DNA of 8,870 nt from Nitrospira sp. UBA6909 (lineage in GTDB: Bacteria; Nitrospirota; Nitrospiria; Nitrospirales; Nitrospiraceae), in the NCBI GenBank assembly GCA_002451055.1, contig DKBD01000186.1, positions 3,889-12,758 on the forward strand. The letters are read 5' to 3'. The notes under the pieces were generated by a model. That model saw only the letters and a list, made by a program, of their open reading frames with translations. It had not been told where the DNA came from and did not search any database. The position numbers and the translations under genes were made by a program. Shown here piece after piece: positions 1 to 5,207 of the stretch (its first letter is position 1; each line of letters opens with the position of its first letter).

Positions 1-768
1 GTGAAGGACATCACGTTGAATCCCGATAATCCAGAAGAGGTCCGGTTGACGATGGATATCGCCAAGGGGACACCGATCAAGACGGATACGGTCGCCGTCC
101 TCGAAACTCAGGGGCTGACCGGCCTTGCCACTATCAATTTGACCGGAGGAAGCCGGGAGGCGCCCCCATTGGAAATCGTGGAGGGGCACGATCATCCGGT
201 CATTATGACCGGTCCTTCTCCTCCATTTTTCCGGTCCGATGAAGCCATCGTGCGTTTCCTGTCCGAGAAGAACCTGGTCAATCTCTTGGCCAGTCTGGAT
301 TCGCTGGCGAAGGGGGCGTCGGAAACCTTTGACGCGGAGAATCGCGAGGCGCTGAAACGAACGATCAAGGATTTGTCCGACATCGCGCACTCCGTCGCGG
401 TCCACAAGGAGGAGATCGAAAAAGGCTTAAGCGGAGCGGCCAGGAGCGCGGACCATCTGGCCAAGGTGACGGCATCGCTGAACGAGCAGGTGCCGGGCCT
501 GCTGACGAGGATCGATAAGAGCGCAGCCGCCTTGAATGCCATGACGGAGGAATTCGCACAGACGAGTAAGGCGGTGCGATCGGTGGTGGATGACAACCGG
601 CCGGAGTTGGAACGGTTCTCGCGGCAGACGTTGCCCGAAGCCGGATTGTTGGTGACAGAATTAAGGCAGTTGGCGAGCGCATTGACGCGTGTGGCGCAGG
701 AGCTGGAGCGCGAGCCCAATGCGGTCGTGTTCGGACGAAAGCCGCCGCGGCGCGGCCCGGGGGAGTAA
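1..768 (+). CDS. MlaD-like MCE-domain lipid transport protein (5' partial)
   Basis: This is the C-terminal part of an MCE-domain protein of the MlaD type, the substrate-binding subunit of ABC systems that move phospholipid between the inner and outer membranes. Residues 1-50 match the second half of an MCE domain: a V-K-D-I-T-L start, a hydrophobic V-R-L-T-M-D-I strand, then GTPIKTDTVAVLETQGLTG. Residues about 80-240 are charged and alanine/leucine-rich with heptad character, probably the long helical region typical of these proteins. The expected N-terminal membrane anchor and first MCE strands are absent, so the gene almost certainly begins upstream and the GTG at base 1 is an internal valine. 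The tail (FGRKPPRRGPGE) is basic and proline-rich. The lipoprotein gene downstream fits an Mla/Pqi-type locus. The family is well supported; the substrate is inferred. Confidence 0.85.
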   Translation: MKDITLNPDNPEEVRLTMDIAKGTPIKTDTVAVLETQGLTGLATINLTGGSREAPPLEIVEGHDHPVIMTGPSPPFFRSDEAIVRFLSEKNLVNLLASLDSLAKGASETFDAENREALKRTIKDLSDIAHSVAVHKEEIEKGLSGAARSADHLAKVTASLNEQVPGLLTRIDKSAAALNAMTEEFAQTSKAVRSVVDDNRPELERFSRQTLPEAGLLVTELRQLASALTRVAQELEREPNAVVFGRKPPRRGPGE

Positions 769-772
769 TATC

Positions 773-858
773 CGTGAATCGTATCCCATTGGGAAAAGAG
801 CTGATAGTCATGGTGTCTAGCACGGGATCGATCGGATTAAGGGATGTCGCGATTCACG
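773..858. repeat. Long-range inverted repeat between mlaD-like and lipoprotein genes
   Basis: CGTGAATCG (773-781) is the exact reverse complement of CGATTCACG (850-858). Just inside it, ATCCC (783-787) pairs with GGGAT (841-845). This gives a two-part stem of 9 + 5 bp, with a small asymmetric internal loop and a 53-nt loop. It starts five bases after the stop codon of the MlaD-like gene. There is no following T-run, so it is not a standard terminator. It may be an RNA structure or part of a dispersed repeat. Confidence 0.6.
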
Positions 859-868
859 CCTAAGTCTT

Positions 869-893
869 GTGCCATGAGCCATACGCCATAAGC
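869..893 (+). repeat. Intergenic repeat, copy A (GCCATACGCCATAAGC type)
   Basis: This stretch runs from GTGCCATGAGCCAT to ATACGCCATAAGC. The same pattern occurs at 4146-4177, with 12 of 14 bases identical in the first block and 13 of 13 in the second. The first block overlaps the second in this copy, whereas in the other copy a five-base insertion separates them. Both copies are intergenic and in the same orientation. I recall similar motifs scattered between Nitrospira genes, but that is memory and not a search result. Confidence 0.6.
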
Positions 894-911
894 GCTCGTT
901 GTGAACGAGCG
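893..911. repeat. Perfect 8-bp hairpin abutting repeat copy A
   Basis: CGCTCGTT (893-900) and AACGAGCG (904-911) are perfect reverse complements around a three-base GTG loop. The hairpin directly follows the CCATAAGC repeat and lies 42 bases before the lipoprotein start codon. It has no poly-T tail, which argues against an intrinsic terminator on the + strand. It could be part of a repetitive element or an mRNA-stabilising structure. Confidence 0.65.
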
Positions 912-953
912 ACGGTTCAGAAGATACAAAGAGCGGTGGAGGAGAGGTTGTAG

Positions 954-1586
954 ATGAAGAATTGGATGGCAGGGGCGGTTTGCGCGTTGTCGGTGCTGAC
1001 GGTGGTCGGCTGTCTGCCGTCTCGGCCGGAATCTCCGCCGCTCCATACCTATCGATTAAGTCTCGATCAGGAACGCACCGAGGCCCGTCCACCCGCCATG
1101 AACAGCTCCGTTCTGCTGATTGGCACGCCTCTGGCCGAGCCGGGATATGAGACGACCAGAATGGTGTATCTGAACCGGCCCCATGAGCTGGAACATTATG
1201 CCGTGAATCAATGGGCCGATCAGCCGGCGCGCATGTTTGCATCCTTGTTGGTTCAGACGTTGGGCCAAACCGGATTATGGCGTGCGGTCGTTCCATTACC
1301 GACCTCTGCTCGCGGAGATCTCCGTCTGGATTCGTACGGGTTTGCACTACATCAAGAATTTCTGCAGAGTCCCAGCCTGGTGCGCGTTACGGTCCGCACA
1401 CAACTGGTGGACCTGAAGGAGTCGCGAATCGTGGGGACTCGCTCGTTTGAACGGGTAGAGAATGCGCCAAGCGGGGACGCCTATGGCGGCGTATTGGCGG
1501 CCAATCGGGCGATTGCGGCGTTGCTCGACGACATGGCTTCATGGCTCAAGGAATGTATGCAGCACTCGCCGGAATGTAACCGCTGA
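954..1586 (+). CDS. ABC-type transport auxiliary lipoprotein (PqiC/DUF330-like)
   Basis: The 210-residue product is a predicted lipoprotein of the ABC-transport auxiliary family (PqiC/YmbA-like), which works with MCE-domain proteins in lipid traffic at the envelope. A short positive N-terminus is followed by a hydrophobic stretch and a lipobox V17-V18-G19-C20, with Cys20 the predicted lipidation site. The family signature around residues 82-101, YAVNQWADQPARM then a hydrophobic helix, is clear, and the LRLDSYGFALHQEF strand at about 123-136 fits the family fold. The start is set by a strong GGAGGAGAGG Shine-Dalgarno at 938-947, six bases before the ATG. The length is normal for the family. 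The spacer of 185 bp after the MlaD-like gene is longer than usual within such operons and carries repeats, so co-transcription is likely but not certain. Confidence 0.88.
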   Translation: MKNWMAGAVCALSVLTVVGCLPSRPESPPLHTYRLSLDQERTEARPPAMNSSVLLIGTPLAEPGYETTRMVYLNRPHELEHYAVNQWADQPARMFASLLVQTLGQTGLWRAVVPLPTSARGDLRLDSYGFALHQEFLQSPSLVRVTVRTQLVDLKESRIVGTRSFERVENAPSGDAYGGVLAANRAIAALLDDMASWLKECMQHSPECNR

Positions 1587-1620
1587 GCTGATCGAGTTCA
1601 GTCGAGAGAGAAGGAATGCC

Positions 1621-1971
1621 ATGCCGATCCCGTATTATTCGACTGTGTGTCTGTTGACGGTCGTCTGTTGGCTGGCGGCTTCCACGATCGGGTTTGCGGC
1701 TGGTGAACGGAACCTGGAACGGGGCAAGAGGCTCTACGAGAAATATTGCCTAGCATGTCATGGTCCGCTTGGCCGAGGGGATGGAACCGTGCAATTCGAT
1801 CCTCCTGTCGCGGACCTGACATCGAGCGAGGTGCTCTCGAAGCCGAACTCACGCCTCCTGGAAAGCATCCACAAGGGACGACCGAATACCGCGATGGATA
1901 CGTGGAAGGGGGTCATGTCCGAAGAAGCGACGCGCGACGTGCTCGCCTATATTCTGACCTTTCCGCGGTGA
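1621..1971 (+). CDS. Exported monoheme cytochrome c
   Basis: This is a 116-residue periplasmic class I-like cytochrome c that would shuttle single electrons. Residues 1-27 form a signal peptide ending in GFA before AGER. The heme-binding motif is C43-L-A-C46-H47, followed by GPLGRGDG, which is typical of small soluble cytochromes. Met92 in the N-T-A-M motif is the likely second iron ligand; Met99 is the alternative. The upstream in-frame extension has no start with a ribosome site and overlaps the lipoprotein gene, so the ATG at 1621 with AAGGA at 1611-1615 was chosen. It begins 34 bases after the lipoprotein stop. Its C-terminal half is closely similar to the cytochrome at 4419 (P-P-x-A-D-L-[TS]-S, I-H-[KE]-G-[RK]-P-N-T-A-M, D-V-L-A-Y). 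The redox partner is unknown. Confidence 0.9.
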   Translation: MPIPYYSTVCLLTVVCWLAASTIGFAAGERNLERGKRLYEKYCLACHGPLGRGDGTVQFDPPVADLTSSEVLSKPNSRLLESIHKGRPNTAMDTWKGVMSEEATRDVLAYILTFPR

Positions 1972-1990
1972 CGGGGGCCGATGGGGCCGA

Positions 1991-2473
1991 ATGAATGCCG
2001 CCTGGAAGACCGGCCTCAGTTTTGGAACGACATCGGGCGTCATCACGACGCTCGGCCTGATGGTGGGGCTGCACGCGGGCACCCATTCACGGGCCGCCGT
2101 ACTGGGAGGCATTCTGACGATCGCGATAGCCGACGCGCTGTCGGATGCGATGGGCATTCATCTGGCGGAAGAATCGAAGAACAGCGGAACGGCGCGAGAA
2201 ATCTGGGAAGCCACGCTAGCGACCTTCGCTGCAAAGTTCGTCATCGCCGGGACTTTCGTCGTTCCGGTGCTGGCCGTACCGCTCGATCGAGCAATCGTGA
2301 TCAGCGTGATCTGGGGGCTGCTCTTGCTGATGGCCCTCAGTTTCTTCGTGGCGCGAGTCCAGGGGATTCCTCCATGGAAGGTGATCGGAGAACATGTGCT
2401 CATCGCTCTTTGTGTGGTGGCGATCACGCACGGGGTGGGGGATTGGCTCCAAGGATTTCTCGACGCAGGATAG
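1991..2473 (+). CDS. VIT1/CCC1-like integral membrane protein
   Basis: This 160-residue protein has about five hydrophobic segments (roughly 11-29, 34-55, 80-96, 101-121 and 132-151). The first pair, with FGTTSGVITTLGLMVGL and then GGILTIAIADALSDAMG ahead of a glutamate pair (E60, E61), resembles the opening of VIT1/CCC1-family iron/manganese transporters, where the equivalent helix carries a small-residue motif and acidic metal ligands. The long cytoplasmic metal-binding insert of plant VIT1 is missing, so it is a short prokaryotic variant and transport is only inferred. The ATG at 1991 lies 19 bases after the cytochrome stop. The Shine-Dalgarno is only G-rich and not canonical, so the start is less certain. 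It probably shares a transcript with the cytochrome before it. Other membrane families cannot be excluded. Confidence 0.7.
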   Translation: MNAAWKTGLSFGTTSGVITTLGLMVGLHAGTHSRAAVLGGILTIAIADALSDAMGIHLAEESKNSGTAREIWEATLATFAAKFVIAGTFVVPVLAVPLDRAIVISVIWGLLLLMALSFFVARVQGIPPWKVIGEHVLIALCVVAITHGVGDWLQGFLDAG

Positions 2474-2486
2474 CACGGGCGGTTCG

Positions 2487-3041
2487 GTGAGCGACGACAA
2501 CGTAACAAGGGAACGAGCGCCAGGGCCGGAGGTAGCCTACGAGCATCTGCTCTCGCTCTGGACCTCAGGGGTGCGGGATTATCACTCGATGCTCTCGGAC
2601 TACTTGATGGCCAATTCGATTTTCGTTGCGGTGATTGGGTTGACCGTGTCCCGAGAGTCGGAGGGTACGTCGTTCATTGTTCTGATTATCCTTCTTTGTA
2701 TTTTCGGAATATTGCTGTGCCTTCAAATGGCTATCGTTCTTGGACGACTTTCGGGGCAGAATGCATTGTGGGAGTGGCAATTGAGGGGAATTGAAATGAG
2801 GCCGGAGTGGCAAGGGCAGAAACTTATGGCGGGTCTCTATCAACTGCATGAAACGCGACAGGAGATCAAAGATCCAGGCAACAAGCCTCCGGTCTTCAAG
2901 CCGAACTGGGCATTTCGCCGACATCGGCAATGGTGGGCCCATCGCGCCGTCAGTTTTCCCTGGTTCTTCGGTTGCGTCTATGGTGTGTTCTTCATCTGGG
3001 CCTTGACGCAGCTGCAGAAGCAGTTGTCGGGCAACCCCTGA
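2487..3041 (+). CDS. Three-helix membrane protein of unknown function
   Basis: I do not recognise this 184-residue protein with confidence. From a GTG start it has a charged soluble N-terminus (1-37), two adjacent membrane helices (about 38-54 and 62-85), a cytoplasm-like stretch rich in Trp, Arg and Gln (about 90-155), and a C-terminal helix (157-175). The layout, with a leading helix of the AYEHLLSLWTSGVRDYHSM type before the first membrane span, loosely recalls RipA-family octameric membrane proteins, but I would not assign it. The open frame extends upstream to 2394, inside the preceding gene. The GTG at 2487, 13 bases after that gene's stop, is the most economical start, although its ribosome site is weak. 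Bases 2640-2870 look more AT-rich than the neighbours, which may reflect membrane codons or transfer. Confidence 0.65.
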   Translation: MSDDNVTRERAPGPEVAYEHLLSLWTSGVRDYHSMLSDYLMANSIFVAVIGLTVSRESEGTSFIVLIILLCIFGILLCLQMAIVLGRLSGQNALWEWQLRGIEMRPEWQGQKLMAGLYQLHETRQEIKDPGNKPPVFKPNWAFRRHRQWWAHRAVSFPWFFGCVYGVFFIWALTQLQKQLSGNP

Positions 3042-3060
3042 TGGAGCCGGAAAGGAGCAA

Positions 3061-3516
3061 GTGTTTACAGGAAGACAATTGGCATTGATGGCTGTCCTTT
3101 TTCTTGGGCCCCTGCTTCCTCATCAGGCTGAAAGTATAGGCCCCGACGAAGTCGAGGGAGCCAATCAGTCCCACCGTGTCGTCATGCACCTCAACTCAGG
3201 CGAGGAGAAGGTCCAACGTGGCGTTTTGAACAATATCCGGAATCTCTACCGCGAAGTGGGACCACAGAACCTTACAGTGGAGCTGGTTGTGCATGGGGCG
3301 GGCCTGCCGCTTCTTATCAGGAAAGAAACGACATTTGCCGCTGAGTTGACCGATCTGAAGCAAACATACGGCGTGCACTTCACCGCCTGTTCCAACACGA
3401 TGAAGACCATGAAGGTGACAAGGGAGGACTTGATCGGCGAAGTGGGCGATACGGTGCCGGCGATGGTCCGGCTGATGGAGCGACAGGAGCAAGGGTGGGC
3501 ATATATTAAACCGTGA
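3061..3516 (+). CDS. Exported DsrE/DsrF-like protein
   Basis: The 151-residue product has an N-terminal export signal (residues 1-24, M-F-T-G-R-Q then a hydrophobic run ending HQAES) and a DsrE/DsrF-like core. Family features are the VVMHLNSGEEK strand-loop near 40-50, the LTVELVVHGAG strand at 71-81, and YGVHFTAC with Cys110 followed by SNTMK. This cysteine is where many family members bind a persulfide. DsrE-type proteins carry sulfane sulfur or take part in sulfur oxidation; exported members are common but biochemically poorly known. The GTG start is supported by AAAGGAG at 3051-3057, with rather short spacing, and by giving a better signal peptide than the internal ATG at 3088. It sits 19 bases after the previous gene and upstream of an OsmC gene, which fits a thiol/sulfur role. 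Confidence 0.82.
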   Translation: MFTGRQLALMAVLFLGPLLPHQAESIGPDEVEGANQSHRVVMHLNSGEEKVQRGVLNNIRNLYREVGPQNLTVELVVHGAGLPLLIRKETTFAAELTDLKQTYGVHFTACSNTMKTMKVTREDLIGEVGDTVPAMVRLMERQEQGWAYIKP

Positions 3517-3565
3517 AAGATGAAACGTGAGGAGTAAGAGTGAGTAGAAAACAGGGTCATGAGTG

Positions 3566-3572
3566 AAGGGGG
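3566..3572 (+). promoter_or_regulatory. Shine-Dalgarno deciding the OsmC start
   Basis: AAGGGGG ends five bases before the ATG at 3578. It lies downstream of the competing in-frame GTG at 3563, which has no comparable site, so it favours the shorter protein. Confidence 0.6.
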
Positions 3573-3577
3573 CTGAG

Positions 3578-4012
3578 ATGGACGTTCGGAGTAAGGTGTA
3601 TCTGTATCAGACGATGGTGCGATGGATGGAGCAGCGCAAGGGAGTCATGTCCTGTGCGGGGAAACCGGATGTGGAGGTGGCGACGCCGCCGGAGTTCAAG
3701 GGGCATGAAGGAATTTGGTCGCCGGAAGATTTATTTGTGGAATCGGCGAATGTCTGTCTGATGACGACGTTTTTGGCCGTCGCGGAGCGAGCCGGTCTTG
3801 CCTTCTCTGCGTATGAGAGCGAGGCAGAAGGTCGACTGGAGTTGGTGGAAGGAAAGTTTCAATTCACCGCCATCACGATCAAGCCGACCATTACACTCAA
3901 GTCGAGCGCCGATGCCGCCAAAGCCAAAGAGTTGATCGAAAAGGCTGAAGCTAATTGTCTGATCTCCAACTCCATGAAAGCGACGGTGACGTTGGAGCCG
4001 GTGATCCGTTGA
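3578..4012 (+). CDS. OsmC family protein (first copy)
   Basis: This 144-residue protein belongs to the OsmC/Ohr superfamily of thiol-dependent peroxidases and related proteins. The two signature cysteines are present: Cys60 in the WSPEDLFVESANVCLMTTF helix and Cys127 in AEANCLISNS. Together they form the reactive pair that reduces organic peroxides or, in some members, handles persulfides. No signal peptide is seen, so it is cytoplasmic. The N-terminal YLYQTMVRWMEQRKG and the WSPEDLF motif resemble the branch annotated simply as OsmC rather than classical Ohr. The ATG at 3578 is preferred over the GTG at 3563 because of the AAGGGGG site. It follows the DsrE-like gene by 61 bases. A second, clearly different OsmC gene lies at 7267. 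Peroxide versus sulfur specificity cannot be told from sequence alone. Confidence 0.9.
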   Translation: MDVRSKVYLYQTMVRWMEQRKGVMSCAGKPDVEVATPPEFKGHEGIWSPEDLFVESANVCLMTTFLAVAERAGLAFSAYESEAEGRLELVEGKFQFTAITIKPTITLKSSADAAKAKELIEKAEANCLISNSMKATVTLEPVIR

Positions 4013-4145
4013 ACTCGATGGGGGAGAGTGAATCGTGAAGCCCGTGTCGCCGACGTTGCGAGCGAGCGTATCTCAAATTGGTGGGGAGAGCGTATAGCCC
4101 TGAGAAGTTCCGAGCCTCTACTATCCTCCGCGCATTCTCAGTTTC

Positions 4146-4177
4146 GTACCATTAGCCATTGGTTATACGCCATAAGC
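4146..4177 (+). repeat. Intergenic repeat, copy B (GCCATACGCCATAAGC type)
   Basis: GTACCATTAGCCAT (4146-4159) and ATACGCCATAAGC (4165-4177) match copy A at 869-893, with a five-base insertion between the blocks. The bases after it (TCTTGCGGCACACGAACGAC) loosely echo the hairpin that follows copy A, but they do not pair as well. A GTGAATCG motif lies a short way after the preceding stop codon in both regions (774 and 4028). Confidence 0.6.
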
Positions 4178-4241
4178 TCTTGCGGCACACGAACGACGAG
4201 ATGCCAGCGGTGACCATGGGCCCAAGCTGTAGCATCTTGCG

Positions 4242-4263
4242 CCAGTGGCAGAAATGACACTGG
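4242..4263. repeat. GAAA-tetraloop hairpin
   Basis: CCAGTGGCA (4242-4250) pairs with TGACACTGG (4255-4263) around a GAAA loop: eight of nine pairs, with one G-A mismatch. A GNRA-type loop on a compact stem is what a folded RNA would show. The following TGTTTCTC is a poor T-run, so termination is possible but not well supported. Confidence 0.5.
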
Positions 4264-4418
4264 GGTGTTTCTCGCCAACTCTCATTTGTCCTTGTCGTGA
4301 CGAGCATACCAAGGTCTTCTAAACCTGCAACGGATTGAAGAAATTCCCTTCATCCGCTTCCCGGCTAAATGGCACACCGCTCGCACTATCTCTCTTAAAT
4401 AGCATTGAGAGGTGACGT

Positions 4419-4802
4419 ATGCATTTCACCGGAGTGGGGTTTGCTTTGCTGATAGGGATCGTATCGGCTGGATTCGCCGGAGGGGTGGAATTGAAAGATG
4501 TTCTCTCTGAAGTCAAAGAGGGCGATACAGTCACCGGGCGAGAAATCTATGTCAACACCTGTATCCGTTGCCATGGAATCGATGGCAAGGGGGCGCAGGG
4601 CATCAAGCTCGTTCCCCCACCAGCTGATCTCAGTTCGCCGGCGGTTCAGGGCCGCCTCGATGGGACGCTCTTCAAGCGCATTCACGAGGGCAAACCCAAC
4701 ACAGCCATGGGGGCGTGGAAACACTCGCTCTCCGACGATGAAATTTGGGACGTCCTGGCCTATGTGAGAACGCTCGGTGCCGGATCTGATGTGCAACCGT
4801 GA
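4419..4802 (+). CDS. Exported monoheme cytochrome c (second copy)
   Basis: This 127-residue cytochrome c has a signal peptide (about 1-20, ending GFA before GGVEL) and one heme site, C48-I-R-C51-H52, followed by GIDGKGAQG. Met97 in N-T-A-M-G-A-W is the likely distal ligand. The ATG at 4419 follows GAGAGGTGA at 4407-4415. From the heme site onward it parallels the cytochrome at 1621, sharing P-P-x-A-D-L-S-S, I-H-E-G-K-P-N-T-A-M, a Trp, and D-V-L-A-Y, so the two are paralogs. It lies upstream of the DUF2892 gene and the TsdA-like diheme cytochrome, so it is a plausible electron acceptor for that enzyme; this is inference. A 406-bp spacer before it suggests its own promoter. Confidence 0.9.
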   Translation: MHFTGVGFALLIGIVSAGFAGGVELKDVLSEVKEGDTVTGREIYVNTCIRCHGIDGKGAQGIKLVPPPADLSSPAVQGRLDGTLFKRIHEGKPNTAMGAWKHSLSDDEIWDVLAYVRTLGAGSDVQP

Positions 4803-4895
4803 GGGTGAATCCATTTGCCAGTGCGTGTCTCTCATCGACCAACGGAAGACTCGAACGGAGTTACAGAGGGTCTGCCCGCGTAGGTCCTGTCAAGA

Positions 4896-4933
4896 CGTTC
4901 GTGGTGAGCCATTCGACAGGTTCAGGGCGAACG
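4896..4933. repeat. REP-like imperfect palindrome
   Basis: CGTTCG (4896-4901) pairs with CGAACG (4928-4933). Inside it TGA (4905-4907) faces TCA (4922-4924), with mismatched triplets between. The wording, GTTCGTGGTGAGCC then TTCGACAGGTTCAGGGCGAACGG, matches a very widespread intergenic REP-like motif in environmental bacteria, from general knowledge. It lies between the cytochrome and DUF2892 genes, 46 bases before the latter's start, and could attenuate transcription or stabilise mRNA. Confidence 0.75.
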
Positions 4934-4978
4934 GATTCTGACAAGCACTTTCTGGAGCAACATGAAGGAGGTTTTGCC

Positions 4979-5197
4979 ATGACCTGCAATGTCGGAGGAA
5001 TTGAAAAACCGATCCGCATCGTCGGAGGCCTGGCGCTCATCGGGGTTGGAGCGCTTGGTGGGTTTCCCGCGATAGGAATGGGAATCACGCTGACCGTAGG
5101 TGTGGTGTTTCTCGTTACCGGTGTGATCGGCTATTGCCCGCTCACGTCCCTATTGGGCATCAATACGTGCCATCCCGAGTCTGGTGGGAAGAAATGA
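4979..5197 (+). CDS. DUF2892 (YgaP-type transmembrane) protein
   Basis: The 72-residue protein consists of two membrane helices (about 13-29 and 32-50) after a short N-terminus, MTCNVGGIEKPIRI, then GYCPLTSLLGINTC. This is the DUF2892 signature also found at the C-terminal membrane end of the YgaP rhodanese. The cysteine pair, Cys53 and Cys64, is the conserved part and may handle sulfur at the membrane. No rhodanese domain is attached or encoded alongside. The open frame extends upstream through the REP-like repeat, but GAAGGAG at 4964-4970, eight bases before the ATG at 4979, marks the true start. The next start codon lies just 10 bases past its stop, so it is probably co-transcribed with the diheme cytochrome. 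Family assignment is strong; function is not established. Confidence 0.88.
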   Translation: MTCNVGGIEKPIRIVGGLALIGVGALGGFPAIGMGITLTVGVVFLVTGVIGYCPLTSLLGINTCHPESGGKK

Positions 5198-5207
5198 GGT
5201 GTGGACG

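Larger units (their letters stand above)
4013..4418. other. 406-bp non-coding spacer
   Basis: I see no convincing gene in this stretch on either strand. It holds GTGAATCGTGAAG at 4028-4040, a direct repeat of GAGCGTAT (4064-4071 and 4088-4095), copy B of the intergenic repeat (4146-4177), a hairpin at 4242-4263, and a small TGAAG/CTTCA inverted repeat near 4336-4352. A promoter for the cytochrome at 4419 should lie in the last 150 bases. TTAAAT at 4395-4400 could be a -10 element, but I find no matching -35, so no promoter is called. Confidence 0.6.

Noticed and set aside
1981..2490. 169-codon + frame starting 10 bases before the VIT-like gene
   Set aside because: Its product is Arg/Gly/His-rich with no hydrophobic pattern, while the alternative frame gives a coherent membrane protein.
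3563..3577. Upstream GTG start for the first OsmC gene
   Set aside because: It would place the best Shine-Dalgarno (3566-3572) inside the gene, and the ATG at 3578 has ideal spacing to it.
4028..4213. 61-codon open frame on the + strand in the large spacer
   Set aside because: It runs straight through the intergenic repeat, has an unlikely composition and no family resemblance, and its GTG start has a poorly spaced ribosome site.
4335..4400. Possible promoter for the cytochrome at 4419 (TTGAAG, TAAAT and TTAAAT words)
   Set aside because: Spacing between any -35-like and -10-like words is wrong for a standard sigma-70 promoter.
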